Below, in pieces: positions 8,728 through 17,474 of a DNA stretch of 64,000 nt. The notes below the pieces were generated by a model. The model saw nothing but the letters and a program-made list of their open reading frames with translations, was not told where the DNA came from and made no database searches. The position numbers and the translations under genes are program-made. Origin of the DNA: G963665185 sp963665185 (GTDB lineage: Bacteria > Desulfobacterota > Desulfovibrionia > Desulfovibrionales > Desulfovibrionaceae); the NCBI GenBank assembly GCA_963665185.2, contig CAXXPO010000009.1, positions 119,028 through 183,027 on the forward strand. The letters run 5' to 3'. How positions within the stretch are numbered: position 1 is the first letter of the stretch; each line of letters starts with the position of its first letter.

Positions 8728-10656
8728 ATGCCGGAATCAAACGATATTCTGGAATTGTTGCGTAGCAACGAACCCGAAGTTCTTCGGGAGGCGGCGTTCA
8801 AGGCGGGGGAAACCAAAAACAGGGATGCGATTCCTCTTTTGGTTGGGCTGTTGCAAAGTGGCAATCTCGGGGTGCAGGAGGCTGCGGATAATGCCCTGCG
8901 TGATTTGGGAGGCAAGGAGACGGTCCGAAACATGGTTCCCTTGCTTGACTCCGACGATGCACCGGTTCGCAACTTGGCCATGGACATTTTGCGTGCGGTC
9001 GGCAACCAGGATTTTACTACCCTTGTCGAATTGCTTCACAATGACGACCCTGATTTACGGATTTTCGCCTCCGATATTTTGGGGTCTACAGACAATGTCA
9101 TGGCTGTTGCGCCGCTTTGTGACAGCCTTCTTAAAGACCCCGAGGTCAATGTTCGGTATCAGGCCGCTGTCAGCCTGGGAAATCTGGCCATGCCGGAAGC
9201 TGCCAAATGTTTGGATAAATCGCTGGATGACGACGAATGGGTTTTGTTTGCCGTTATCGAAGCCTTGTCCAAGATAGGTGCGGATTCCAGTGTGGCAGCC
9301 ATGATCAAACGATTGGACACCTGTTCCGATCTGGTTGCTTCCATGATTGTCGAAGCACTTGGAGAGATAGGCAACATCAAGGCTGTCACAATGTTGTTGC
9401 GGCGTTTGGAGAAAAGTCCCACTGCACTTCGCAATAAGATCGTGCAGGCTATAGTGAAAATTTTGGGCGGTAAATCTCTGACCCTGCTTTCCGAAGGGGA
9501 AAGGGAAAATTTTCGTCAGTATCTCATTGTCGCACTCAAGGATGAAGACAAGGCAATTCAGGACGACGTCATTCGTGGTCTTGCCTATGTGGGCGGTGAA
9601 GAAGCCTCCAACGACGTTGTTCATCTGGCGGCAAAAATGGACGTTGAACGCGAGGCTGAGCGTATTCAGGCGGCCATAGTAGCGCTGGCTCGCATTGGAC
9701 TTACCAAGACGCTTGTCACCAACGCCATTCAGAACAAATCCCCGGAGCGGGCATGGATTGCCATTGAAGTGCTTGCGCGGATTCCCTCTCTGGAAGTTAC
9801 GCAAATTCTGATTGATGCCTTTAAAGACAAGGGCCGCGACCTGCAAAGGGAAATCGTACAGGCTCTTGTTGCCTCCTCTGGTGAGGAGGCTGCGCCTTTC
9901 TTCATGGATACGCTCAAAACGCATGAAGACGGAACGGTTATCAAAAGTGCGTTGTATTTTCTTGGCCAAAAAATGCGGTACGCTCCGGCCGAGGAGCTTC
10001 TTTTTTCTTTTCTTGATCATCCCTGGAACGATGTGAAGGAGGCAGCTCTGGAAGCCTGCATCGGCCTTGATTCCAAGAACATGCCACAGAAATTTGTCGA
10101 ATTGGTGTCCAGTGATGATCCGTTGCACAGGCTTATGGGTGTCTATGCTTTGGGAAAATTGAATTTGAAGGATCATGTCGATCTCTTGAAACAGGCACTT
10201 GAAGATGAAGTTCCAGATATCCGAAAGGTCGCTTTGGAGGCCATGGCCGAAATTTGCGGATTCAGTCAGGATTGCCTGGAAATGGTTGTCCGGCGTTTGT
10301 ATGACGAAAACAGCGAAGTTAGGTTGGCCGTTGTGGAGTTGTTGGGGAAGAGCGGCGAACCAGAGACAATACCGTATCTTTTGCAGGCCCTTGATGACGA
10401 TGACGACTGGGTCCGCATTCGGGCCATGGAAGCCCTGGCATCTTCCAGAGAACGCCAGGCAACGCCTAAATTGGTCAGCCTGCTGGTTTCTGATAATAAG
10501 TTGATTGTTTTGAAGGTGATAGAAAGTCTTGGTGAAATTGGAGGGCAGGCTGCATTCAGGGCGTTGCTCGAAGTTTCGGGAGGCGATGATCCCGAACTTA
10601 TGGTGGCGGCTGAAGAAGCCGTTCAAAAGATTCAGTCCCAGGGCGAGGATGCATAG
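8728..10656 (+). CDS. HEAT-repeat protein of the chemotaxis operon
   Basis: A 642-residue protein made almost wholly of roughly 31-residue HEAT/PBS-lyase-type helical repeats, for example 'AIPLLVGLLQSGNLGVQEAADNAL' near the N-terminus and 'TIPYLLQALDDDDDWVRIRAMEAL' near the C-terminus. No catalytic motif, signal peptide or membrane segment is visible, so it should be a cytoplasmic scaffold. It stands between cheB and cheR, and cheR starts at the next base after its stop, so it is made with the adaptation enzymes; a role in holding chemotaxis proteins together is inference. ATG 8728 is chosen over an upstream TTG because GAGGA precedes it. Confidence 0.85.
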   Translation: MPESNDILELLRSNEPEVLREAAFKAGETKNRDAIPLLVGLLQSGNLGVQEAADNALRDLGGKETVRNMVPLLDSDDAPVRNLAMDILRAVGNQDFTTLVELLHNDDPDLRIFASDILGSTDNVMAVAPLCDSLLKDPEVNVRYQAAVSLGNLAMPEAAKCLDKSLDDDEWVLFAVIEALSKIGADSSVAAMIKRLDTCSDLVASMIVEALGEIGNIKAVTMLLRRLEKSPTALRNKIVQAIVKILGGKSLTLLSEGERENFRQYLIVALKDEDKAIQDDVIRGLAYVGGEEASNDVVHLAAKMDVEREAERIQAAIVALARIGLTKTLVTNAIQNKSPERAWIAIEVLARIPSLEVTQILIDAFKDKGRDLQREIVQALVASSGEEAAPFFMDTLKTHEDGTVIKSALYFLGQKMRYAPAEELLFSFLDHPWNDVKEAALEACIGLDSKNMPQKFVELVSSDDPLHRLMGVYALGKLNLKDHVDLLKQALEDEVPDIRKVALEAMAEICGFSQDCLEMVVRRLYDENSEVRLAVVELLGKSGEPETIPYLLQALDDDDDWVRIRAMEALASSRERQATPKLVSLLVSDNKLIVLKVIESLGEIGGQAAFRALLEVSGGDDPELMVAAEEAVQKIQSQGEDA

Positions 10657-11532
10657 ATGTCTCTTTTTTCCCAGTCGGTATCACTCGGAAAGGAGTTGAA
10701 GATCTCCATAGAAGAGTTCACTCAGCTCAGGGACTTTATTTATGATCGAAGCGGTATATATATTGCAGATAACCGCAAGTATCTTCTTGAAAATAGATTG
10801 GCCAACAGAATCAAAAAGCTCAATCTGAAAGGATATGGGGAATACTTCTATTATTTGCAGTACGATCCCAGACGACAGCAGGAATTGAACAGGCTTTTTG
10901 AAGCGGTTACGACCAATGAAACAAGTTTTTATCGTAATCCACCGCAGTTAAAGGTTTTTCAAGAAAAAGTTCTGGCAGAAGTTCTTGATGCACAACGTGC
11001 CAAGCACTCGAAAACGCTCCGTATCTGGTCTGCGGGATGCTCTACGGGAGAAGAACCATACACTCTTGCGATCATTTTACATGAAGTGTTGGGCGCTGAA
11101 ATTTCCCAGTGGAATATCAAAATTACGGCTAATGATTTGTCCGAAGCGGTTCTTATGTCGGCACGGCGCGGCATATACACTGACTACGCATTGCGCACGA
11201 CGCCAAAGGAAATTGTCAGAAAGTATTTTGACGAAGACGACACCAAGTTCAAAATAAAAGCCGAAGTCAAACGGCTGGTGAGTTTCGGCCAAATCAACCT
11301 TAATGACCGTGTCCAGCTCAAACGTGTTGAGCGTTCTCAGATTGTCTTTTGTCGCAATGTGATCATTTATTTCGACGATGTCGTCAAAAAGCAGGTTATT
11401 GGTTCATTCTACGACAATTTGTTGCCAGGTGGTTTCCTGCTTATCGGACACTCCGAGTCGTTGCATAATATTTCAAGGGCGTTCAAACCCATCCACCATC
11501 CCGGTGCCATTATTTATAATAAGGAAGGGTAA
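10657..11532 (+). CDS. cheR: Chemotaxis protein methyltransferase CheR
   Basis: Methylates receptor glutamates using S-adenosylmethionine, opposing CheB. The all-helical N-terminal domain (about 15-85) includes 'YDRSGIYIADNRKYLLENRL'; the Rossmann domain has the SAM motif SAGCSTGEEPYTLA near 127-140, 'ITANDLSEAVL', and 'IVFCRNVIIYFD' near the end. Length 291 is typical. Its ATG follows the HEAT gene stop with no gap. There is no obvious C-terminal NWETF-binding or TPR extension. Confidence 0.95.
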   Translation: MSLFSQSVSLGKELKISIEEFTQLRDFIYDRSGIYIADNRKYLLENRLANRIKKLNLKGYGEYFYYLQYDPRRQQELNRLFEAVTTNETSFYRNPPQLKVFQEKVLAEVLDAQRAKHSKTLRIWSAGCSTGEEPYTLAIILHEVLGAEISQWNIKITANDLSEAVLMSARRGIYTDYALRTTPKEIVRKYFDEDDTKFKIKAEVKRLVSFGQINLNDRVQLKRVERSQIVFCRNVIIYFDDVVKKQVIGSFYDNLLPGGFLLIGHSESLHNISRAFKPIHHPGAIIYNKEG

Positions 11533-11538
11533 GATACC

Positions 11539-11943
11539 ATGAATAATCATGATAACCGAAGAGAGTACGAGCGGCTTCCAAAGCAGTTTTCCGTCGAATA
11601 CCAGGCCTTTGAATTTCCTTTGGCCTCGCAGCCCAAGACTGAAGCACATTGTGCGGATATCAGTGTTGGCGGCGTCCGCATAAAGACGGATGGTCCTTTG
11701 GAGCCTGAAAGCAAGGTCGTTGTTCGAATTTACCTGCCCAGGTTTGGAAAATTTCATCCAGGATTTCTTAAGGTTTTTGAAAGTGATGTGGGGCAGTATC
11801 TGCAAGCTATTTCCGAGGTTATGTGGATAGAAAAGGATGCTGCCGGCAATTATCACGCTGGCCTGCGTTTTCTTGATGTTGATGAGGATGATTGGCGTGC
11901 TTTGGAGAATCTGATTCGCAAATACAGTGACGAAATGGAATAG
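11539..11943 (+). CDS. PilZ domain protein (cyclic di-GMP binding)
   Basis: A single-domain PilZ protein of 134 residues. Both ligand motifs are present: RxxxR in RREYER near residues 7-12 and DxSxxG in DISVGG near 45-50, so cyclic di-GMP binding is expected. It lies six bases after cheR, and a ParA-type gene follows. Its place inside a che operon suggests that second-messenger level is fed into the chemotaxis pathway or flagellar output; the partner is not shown by the sequence. Confidence 0.9.
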   Translation: MNNHDNRREYERLPKQFSVEYQAFEFPLASQPKTEAHCADISVGGVRIKTDGPLEPESKVVVRIYLPRFGKFHPGFLKVFESDVGQYLQAISEVMWIEKDAAGNYHAGLRFLDVDEDDWRALENLIRKYSDEME

Positions 11944-11975
11944 GGCAGGGGGTTCCGTTCCAAAGCGAGGTTCTT

Positions 11976-12746
11976 TTGTCAGCAAGAGTATTGGCTATTG
12001 GCAACCAAAAGGGAGGTGTTGGAAAAACCACAACCGCCCTGTCGTTGGGGGCTGCATTAAGCAGACTTTCCCGTCGGGTTTTGGTCATGGATTTGGACCC
12101 CCATGCCAATGCGTCGATTCATATGGCTTTTTTCCCTGAGGATCTGAAATATACTGCGCATGATCTCTTCAATGCGGAAAAAGCAGATAATGAACTTTGG
12201 GAGCGGATCATCATTCGCGAACAACTTTCGGGAATGGATTTTGTCCCAGGGAACATCAGACTTTCCGAATTGGAAGTTGATACCAAGGACCGCCCCCGGA
12301 AGGGAATGATCCTTAAAGATGCACTGGAAAGCATTAAGGACGAGTATGATTATATTCTGCTGGACTGTCCGCCACATGTGGGTGTTTTGTTGGTGAACGC
12401 CTTGGTTGCCTGTGACCTGTTGATAATTCCCGTGCAGACTGATTTTTTGGCCTTGCACGGTGTTCGGCTAATTTTTGACACCATAAAGATGATCAACCGG
12501 GTCATGCCTGAGCCTGTGAAGTTTAAGGCTTTGGCCACCATGTACGATAGACGGGCAGGAGCCTGTCGCAGAGTTTTGAATATGTTGCGTCGTAAATTCA
12601 GAGGAAAAATTTTCAGTACGATCATCAATATGGACACCAAATTTCGTGAGGCCAGTGCCAGAGGTAAAGTTATTTTTAATGTTGATCCCAATTGCCGGGG
12701 AGCCATGGAGTACATGTTGCTGGCAAAGGAAATTATGCACCAATGA
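11976..12746 (+). CDS. ParA/MinD-family ATPase of the chemotaxis operon
   Basis: A 256-residue ATPase with deviant Walker A KGGVGKTT near residues 12-19, 'LDPHANASIHM', and 'DYILLDCPPHVGVLLVNAL'. Such proteins position cargo on the nucleoid or at a pole. In Vibrio, the che-operon ATPase ParC places arrays at the pole, and PpfA spaces cytoplasmic clusters in Rhodobacter; a similar job is inferred here. There is no ParB or parS nearby, so a plasmid partition role is unlikely. Start TTG 11976 has GAGG upstream and puts the P-loop at the usual distance. The stop overlaps the cheW ATG. Confidence 0.88.
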   Translation: MSARVLAIGNQKGGVGKTTTALSLGAALSRLSRRVLVMDLDPHANASIHMAFFPEDLKYTAHDLFNAEKADNELWERIIIREQLSGMDFVPGNIRLSELEVDTKDRPRKGMILKDALESIKDEYDYILLDCPPHVGVLLVNALVACDLLIIPVQTDFLALHGVRLIFDTIKMINRVMPEPVKFKALATMYDRRAGACRRVLNMLRRKFRGKIFSTIINMDTKFREASARGKVIFNVDPNCRGAMEYMLLAKEIMHQ

Positions 12747-13429
12747 AGACGCCTGAAGAATATTTCCAGGAAAAAGTGGAGTTGCCGGGAACGGTTGTGT
12801 CCGGTGGAGCCCTCACCGACGCGGAAAAGGCATTTATTGAAAAATACATGGGGCTTGAGGATAAGGCTGCCCTTGCTAGCATCCGGCGCCATGATCCTCG
12901 CGGGGAGGATGCCGTAGCCGGTTTTGGCCCACGTCCCGGACAACCGCAAGGTGATGCCTCTGCCGATGGCGACGATATTGAAGCCAGACTCAGAACCGAT
13001 CCAGAATTGCAACTGGTCAGTTTTATGGTGGGGAGCCAGGAATATGCCTTGCCCATCAAGGCTATCCAGGAAGTGATCAAATATGTTGAACCCACGCGCC
13101 TGCCCAGAGCGCCGATGTATGTCGAGGGCGTGATCAACCTGAGGGGGCGGGTCACACCGCTTGTCAGCATGCGCAGCATCATGGCAACCGGGGATGCCGA
13201 GCTGGAAGATCGTTTTATCATTGTCTGCCGCCAGCAAGGGCTGCAGATTGGCCTTATGGTGACTGCGATCGTCACCATGTACAGGGCGCCTCAGGAACAG
13301 ATAGAGTGGGGCATTGAAGCTAATGTCGGGATAAACGCCACCTTTTTGTCGGGACTTATGAAGTCCGGCAATAAATTGGTAAACATCATATCTGTAGACC
13401 GCTTGGTCGCAAGTATTCTTTCCAGGTAA
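12743..13429 (+). CDS. cheW: Chemotaxis coupling protein CheW, with N-terminal extension
   Basis: Links receptors to CheA. The CheW domain occupies about 88-225 ('LQLVSFMVGSQEYALPIKAIQEVI', 'PRAPMYVEGVINLRGRVTPLV'). Before it lie about 85 residues not found in E. coli CheW, acidic and charged, including 'TDAEKAFIEKYMGLEDKAAL', perhaps a docking tail. The ATG at 12743 overlaps the ParA stop (ATGA) and has AAGGA upstream; an in-frame GTG further upstream has no such support. A second, ordinary CheW is at 26578. Confidence 0.9.
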   Translation: MKTPEEYFQEKVELPGTVVSGGALTDAEKAFIEKYMGLEDKAALASIRRHDPRGEDAVAGFGPRPGQPQGDASADGDDIEARLRTDPELQLVSFMVGSQEYALPIKAIQEVIKYVEPTRLPRAPMYVEGVINLRGRVTPLVSMRSIMATGDAELEDRFIIVCRQQGLQIGLMVTAIVTMYRAPQEQIEWGIEANVGINATFLSGLMKSGNKLVNIISVDRLVASILSR

Positions 13430-13439
13430 TGGAGGAAGC

Positions 13440-13808
13440 ATGTCAAAAAACATCCTCATTGTTGACGATTCGAAAACCGTACGAAACCTTGTGGCCTTTA
13501 TCATGAAGAAAGAAGGATTCAAGGTTACCACAGCCGAAGACGGCCTGGACGGGCTTGAAAAGCTCTATGCCAGCGACTCCATTGATTTGATTATTTCCGA
13601 TGTGAACATGCCGCGTATGGATGGGTTCACTTTCATCAAATCGGTTCGTGACCAGGATGCATACAAGGATATTCCGATCATCGTTCTTTCTACGGAAGGA
13701 CAGGAAAAGGATATTCAAACAGGGCTGGGGCTTGGGGCCAATTTGTACATGGTCAAGCCTGCACAACCTGAAAAAATGGTGAAAAACGTCAAGATGCTGT
13801 TGGGGTAA
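13440..13808 (+). CDS. cheY: Chemotaxis response regulator CheY
   Basis: A 122-residue single receiver domain: VDDSKT near 8-13, phospho-Asp54 in IISDVNMPRMDG, Thr/Ser switch in 'IVLSTEG', Lys in MVKPAQ. No output domain, so it acts by protein contact, classically on the flagellar switch. It lies ten bases after cheW and before cheA. The SD GGAGG is a few bases before the ATG. Confidence 0.93.
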   Translation: MSKNILIVDDSKTVRNLVAFIMKKEGFKVTTAEDGLDGLEKLYASDSIDLIISDVNMPRMDGFTFIKSVRDQDAYKDIPIIVLSTEGQEKDIQTGLGLGANLYMVKPAQPEKMVKNVKMLLG

Positions 13809-13892
13809 TCTGGAAGCACACACTGACGCGCCGCCATGGTGGTGACAACATCACTGAAGCGTCGGGTAAGTACAAGCCTCGGAGTTGATTAG

Positions 13893-16800
13893 ATGAACCA
13901 GGATTTCATGGATCCTGAAATCTTTGCGGATTTTATAATCGAAGCCAAAGAACATTTGGAAACGATAGAGCCTACCTTGCTTGAGCTGGAAAAGGCTCCT
14001 GATAACCTGTCACTTCTCAACGATGTTTTCAGGCCCATGCACTCGCTCAAAGGGGCGTCCGGCTTTTTGGGGCTGAATAAAATCAACGGGCTTGCGCACA
14101 AGGCGGAAAACATTCTCGACGAGTTGCGCAATGGCAATCTGGTGGTGACCACGGACATCATGGACGTGATCCTTTCCGCCACGGATGCACTGCGCAATAT
14201 GATTGATTCTCTGGATGAAAGCGGGACTGAAGGCAATGTGGACACTGGACCCATTATTGAACAGATAGCCTTGCTCATGGCTGGTGAAACTTTTCAGGCT
14301 TCTTCAGCGGAAATCCAAAGTACGGAAGAGCATATGGAAGATTCATTGGACACCGGCCCGATAGATGATCCGGCCGAAGATATTTCTTTGAACAATGATG
14401 TCGAAACGGAAGACGCTTCCATGGATCCAGAGGGTCCTCAGGATGAAATAGACTGGGATGCGCTTGAAACAAGTGAACAGACCGTTGCATTGGGTGATCT
14501 TCCCGATTTGCCGCCGTTTGAGCCAGAAACCTATAAGCTTTCCGTGCTCGGAGAAGAGCATCTTTCAGATTTTCTGGAAGAAGCGCATGAAAATGTTCAG
14601 AGCCTTGGCACCATGCTCATTGATTTGGAAAAAGATCCGATTGCCAATAAAGAGTTGGTAAACGATATTTTTCGTTTTTTTCATAATCTTAAGGGCAACA
14701 GTGGAATCATCGGCTTCAAGGAACTGAATTCTCTGACGCATGAAGCAGAAACCTTGCTGAACAAGGTTCGCAAGGGGGAGATGGATGTTTCCAATTCCAT
14801 GATTGACCTGGCTCTTTCGGCCGTGGACCTGATTGATGATCTGGTCAATTCCATCGAGTTGAAAACATCTGAAGTCACCCCTATCGATACCCGTATAATG
14901 GAGTGGCGACTGCAACGCGCTTCGGAACACGGATTTGTGCCGGAGGCCGGACAGCATCAAGATAATGGTAACGATGTGTTCGATATCGAGGACGCTTCAG
15001 GATCAGCCGACACAGACACCCAGAAAGAATCGGCGGAAATGTCCACGGAGGATGCTGAATCTTCGATTGCAGGGGGAGAGAAGAATTCCAGTGCCGCTGT
15101 GGCTGACGCCTCGACAGTTGAGGAACGGGGATACGACGACGAAGATGTGCAGGCCTTTGTCCAGGCCAACACGCAACAGTTGAAGAATATAGCTCTTGCC
15201 CTGGAAACTCTTGCTAAGGACAGCACGGATAAGGATTTCATAGACGGTTTGTATCGAAGTCTGGTGACCATACAGAATTCGTCCGGGTACATGGGGTTTG
15301 ACGCCATCAAGCAGACTGCGGAACGAACTGCCGGGCTGGTGGATCAAGCCCGGTCCACAGATCTTGATTTCAGCCTGATGCTCGGCATTTTGGAACAGGA
15401 ATGTTCCATCCTTCAGGATATTGTGGAGGCAAAATTTGCAGAATTGACCGGAGTTTCTCCAGGCGCAACTGCTGAAGAATCCCTGTCGGCGGCTTCTGTT
15501 GAGGCCAAAGAGGTGGCAAAGCCCGTAATGACGGAAGAAAAGTCAATTTCCGAGCCTGAACCTCCTGAAAAAAAGGTTGTCAAGTCCGCCCCCAGGGCAG
15601 CCGTAGAGAATGATCCTCAAAAGGCTGACAGTTCCATGGTCAAGCCTGTGGCAAAGTCTGCAGCAAAACCTGAACCGAAGAAAGCCGAAAAGCCTGTGGG
15701 CAAGTCCGCAACAAAACCTGTGGCCGCACAGCCTGCTTCTCAACCATCCGCCGGGGGACAGCCCAAACCGAAGGCATCGGCGACGATCCGGGTCGATCAT
15801 GAAAAGCTTGACCACCTGATGAATCTCATTGGTGAATTGATCATCAACCGCAACCGCTTTTCCATGCTGGGGAAATCACTTGAGGAGGGGCGTCTGGATG
15901 TTCAGGAAATCGCCCAGAATTTAATTGAGACCACGGACTCCATGAATCGCATCTCCGATGATTTGCAGGACACCATCATGAATGTCCGCATGGTTCCCGT
16001 GGGAACTGTATTTTCGCGGTTTCCCCGGCTGGTTCGTGATTTATCCCGCAAGAGCGAGAAGCAGGTCGAGCTGATCACGGAAGGTGAAGACACCGAGCTG
16101 GACAAAAGCGTTGTCGAGGTTATTGGGGACCCATTGGTTCATATGATCCGTAATTCCGTGGACCATGGGCTGGAAAATCAGGAAGAGCGTGCTCTTACGC
16201 AGAAAAATCCCGTGGGAAAAGTCTGGTTGCGGGCATATCACCGTGGAAATTCGGTGGCCATTGAGGTGGAGGATGACGGGAAGGGGATCGACCCTGAAAG
16301 AATCCGCAACTCCGCTCTGAAAAAAGGGCTCATCACTCAGGAACAGGCTTCGCAAATGGATGATCGTGAAGCCCTGGAACTTATCTTTGCCCCGGGGTTT
16401 TCCTCTGCTGAAAAAGTTACGGATATTTCCGGCCGTGGTGTGGGGATGGATGTGGTCCGTTCCAATATCAAGAATCTCAAGGGCAGCGTCAGCGTTACCA
16501 GCGAATTGGGCAAGGGGACAAAGGTCACTTTGAGCCTGCCGCTTACGTTGGCGATTATTGACGCGCTGATGGTCATGGTCAGCGGAAACATGTATGCAAT
16601 TCCCTTGGATGCGGTTTCCGAAACAACCAAACTGAGCGCGAAGCGTCTGACTGATGTCAACAGCCGCAAGGCCTTGGAGTTGCGTGGTGAGGTGCTTGGT
16701 ATCATTGAACTTTCTGAGATATTAGAGCTGCCTCCCAACAAGGATAAACGGGAGCTGCTTCCTGTTGTCATCATCAATGACAATGATCGCAGGCTTGGAC

Positions 16801-16976
16801 TTGTGGTCGACAGGCTTCTGGAGCGCCAGGAAATCGTTATCAAACCTTTGGGAGCGTACCTGAACGAATTTGAACTGCGTGGTATTTCCGGGGCGACCAT
16901 CATGGGCGACGGCAGCGTCATCCTGATTTTGGACCCACATGAAATCTACTCGCTTTCTTCGTCCATGAAGAATTAG
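13893..16976 (+). CDS. cheA: Chemotaxis histidine kinase CheA with three Hpt-like modules
   Basis: A 1027-residue kinase, much longer than E. coli CheA (654). Hpt1 is at 1-110 with His50 in MHSLKGASG; Hpt2 at about 222-325 with His264 in FHNLKGNSG; a third Hpt-like segment at about 418-520 keeps the fold (YRSLVTIQNSSGYMGF) but has Val458 where the histidine should be, and Gln and Asn for the following Lys and Gly. A Pro/Ala/Lys linker (about 530-640) leads to the dimerisation domain, HATPase (N-box HMIRNSVDHG, DDGKGID, GRGVGMD) and a C-terminal CheW-like domain. No P2 CheY-binding domain is evident. Last gene of the operon. Confidence 0.93.
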   Translation: MNQDFMDPEIFADFIIEAKEHLETIEPTLLELEKAPDNLSLLNDVFRPMHSLKGASGFLGLNKINGLAHKAENILDELRNGNLVVTTDIMDVILSATDALRNMIDSLDESGTEGNVDTGPIIEQIALLMAGETFQASSAEIQSTEEHMEDSLDTGPIDDPAEDISLNNDVETEDASMDPEGPQDEIDWDALETSEQTVALGDLPDLPPFEPETYKLSVLGEEHLSDFLEEAHENVQSLGTMLIDLEKDPIANKELVNDIFRFFHNLKGNSGIIGFKELNSLTHEAETLLNKVRKGEMDVSNSMIDLALSAVDLIDDLVNSIELKTSEVTPIDTRIMEWRLQRASEHGFVPEAGQHQDNGNDVFDIEDASGSADTDTQKESAEMSTEDAESSIAGGEKNSSAAVADASTVEERGYDDEDVQAFVQANTQQLKNIALALETLAKDSTDKDFIDGLYRSLVTIQNSSGYMGFDAIKQTAERTAGLVDQARSTDLDFSLMLGILEQECSILQDIVEAKFAELTGVSPGATAEESLSAASVEAKEVAKPVMTEEKSISEPEPPEKKVVKSAPRAAVENDPQKADSSMVKPVAKSAAKPEPKKAEKPVGKSATKPVAAQPASQPSAGGQPKPKASATIRVDHEKLDHLMNLIGELIINRNRFSMLGKSLEEGRLDVQEIAQNLIETTDSMNRISDDLQDTIMNVRMVPVGTVFSRFPRLVRDLSRKSEKQVELITEGEDTELDKSVVEVIGDPLVHMIRNSVDHGLENQEERALTQKNPVGKVWLRAYHRGNSVAIEVEDDGKGIDPERIRNSALKKGLITQEQASQMDDREALELIFAPGFSSAEKVTDISGRGVGMDVVRSNIKNLKGSVSVTSELGKGTKVTLSLPLTLAIIDALMVMVSGNMYAIPLDAVSETTKLSAKRLTDVNSRKALELRGEVLGIIELSEILELPPNKDKRELLPVVIINDNDRRLGLVVDRLLERQEIVIKPLGAYLNEFELRGISGATIMGDGSVILILDPHEIYSLSSSMKN

Positions 16977-17424
16977 CCCGATGACCCCACGGCTTTGCCG
17001 GGGGACCGACAACGTTTGACTTTTGCGGGAAGAGAATAAAGTCTCTCCTGGTGAGCTGCTCAAAGTGAGCACGAGAGAGGCTCATATGAAGTGTCAGTCG
17101 AGTTTCCCCTGATTTTTGGCGCACCTCTCCCCGGGATCCCGTGTTTCTGGATGGACTCTGGCTGTCTCTCGGACCGAACCGAGCCGTCATAAGCCGGAAA
17201 AGGTTCATATGAGAACTTTTCAGTAGGCAGTACGATTTGATTTAACGTTGGCCCTTCTGCCTTGGATAAGCCACATCGCGGGCTTTAACCTTGGCCTCTT
17301 GATACTGAATTTGACAGGCTACGGCACCGCAAAAGAAGACGTCGGGACATGGAGTCTCTGTTTTTTTGGGGGGGGACGAAATCAGGTTGGGAATGGTTTT
17401 TTGTTTTCAATCGTGCCAAGAACT
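16977..17424. other. Intergenic region between cheA and cimA (convergent)
   Basis: About 450 bases with no supportable gene. Just after cheA is a short hairpin (CCCC-A-CGGC/GCCG-GGGG near 16985-17005) without a T-tract. Another weak hairpin lies at 17197-17220 (GTTC/GAAC flanked by A4/T4). A T7G8 tract is at 17361-17375. An open frame at 17248-17457 spans the tract and looks non-coding. Confidence 0.5.
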
Positions 17425-17455
17425 AAAAAAGGGCGGTCAATCAACCACCCTTTTT
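17425..17455 (-). terminator. Terminator after cimA, possibly bidirectional
   Basis: AAAAAGGGCGGT (17426-17437) faces ACCACCCTTTTT (17444-17455) with one mismatch. T-runs exist in both directions, so it can end the minus-strand operon and any read-through from cheA. Confidence 0.75.
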
Positions 17456-17474
17456 AGCCTTTTCAATGCATGTT

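Noticed and set aside
9055..10626. 523-residue open frame on the minus strand opposite the HEAT-repeat gene
   Set aside because: It mirrors a repeat-rich plus-strand gene with clear domains and ribosome site; the antisense product has no family-like sequence.
17248..17457. 69-codon open frame between cheA and cimA
   Set aside because: It runs through a T7G8 tract and a terminator, has no ribosome site, and its composition is not protein-like.
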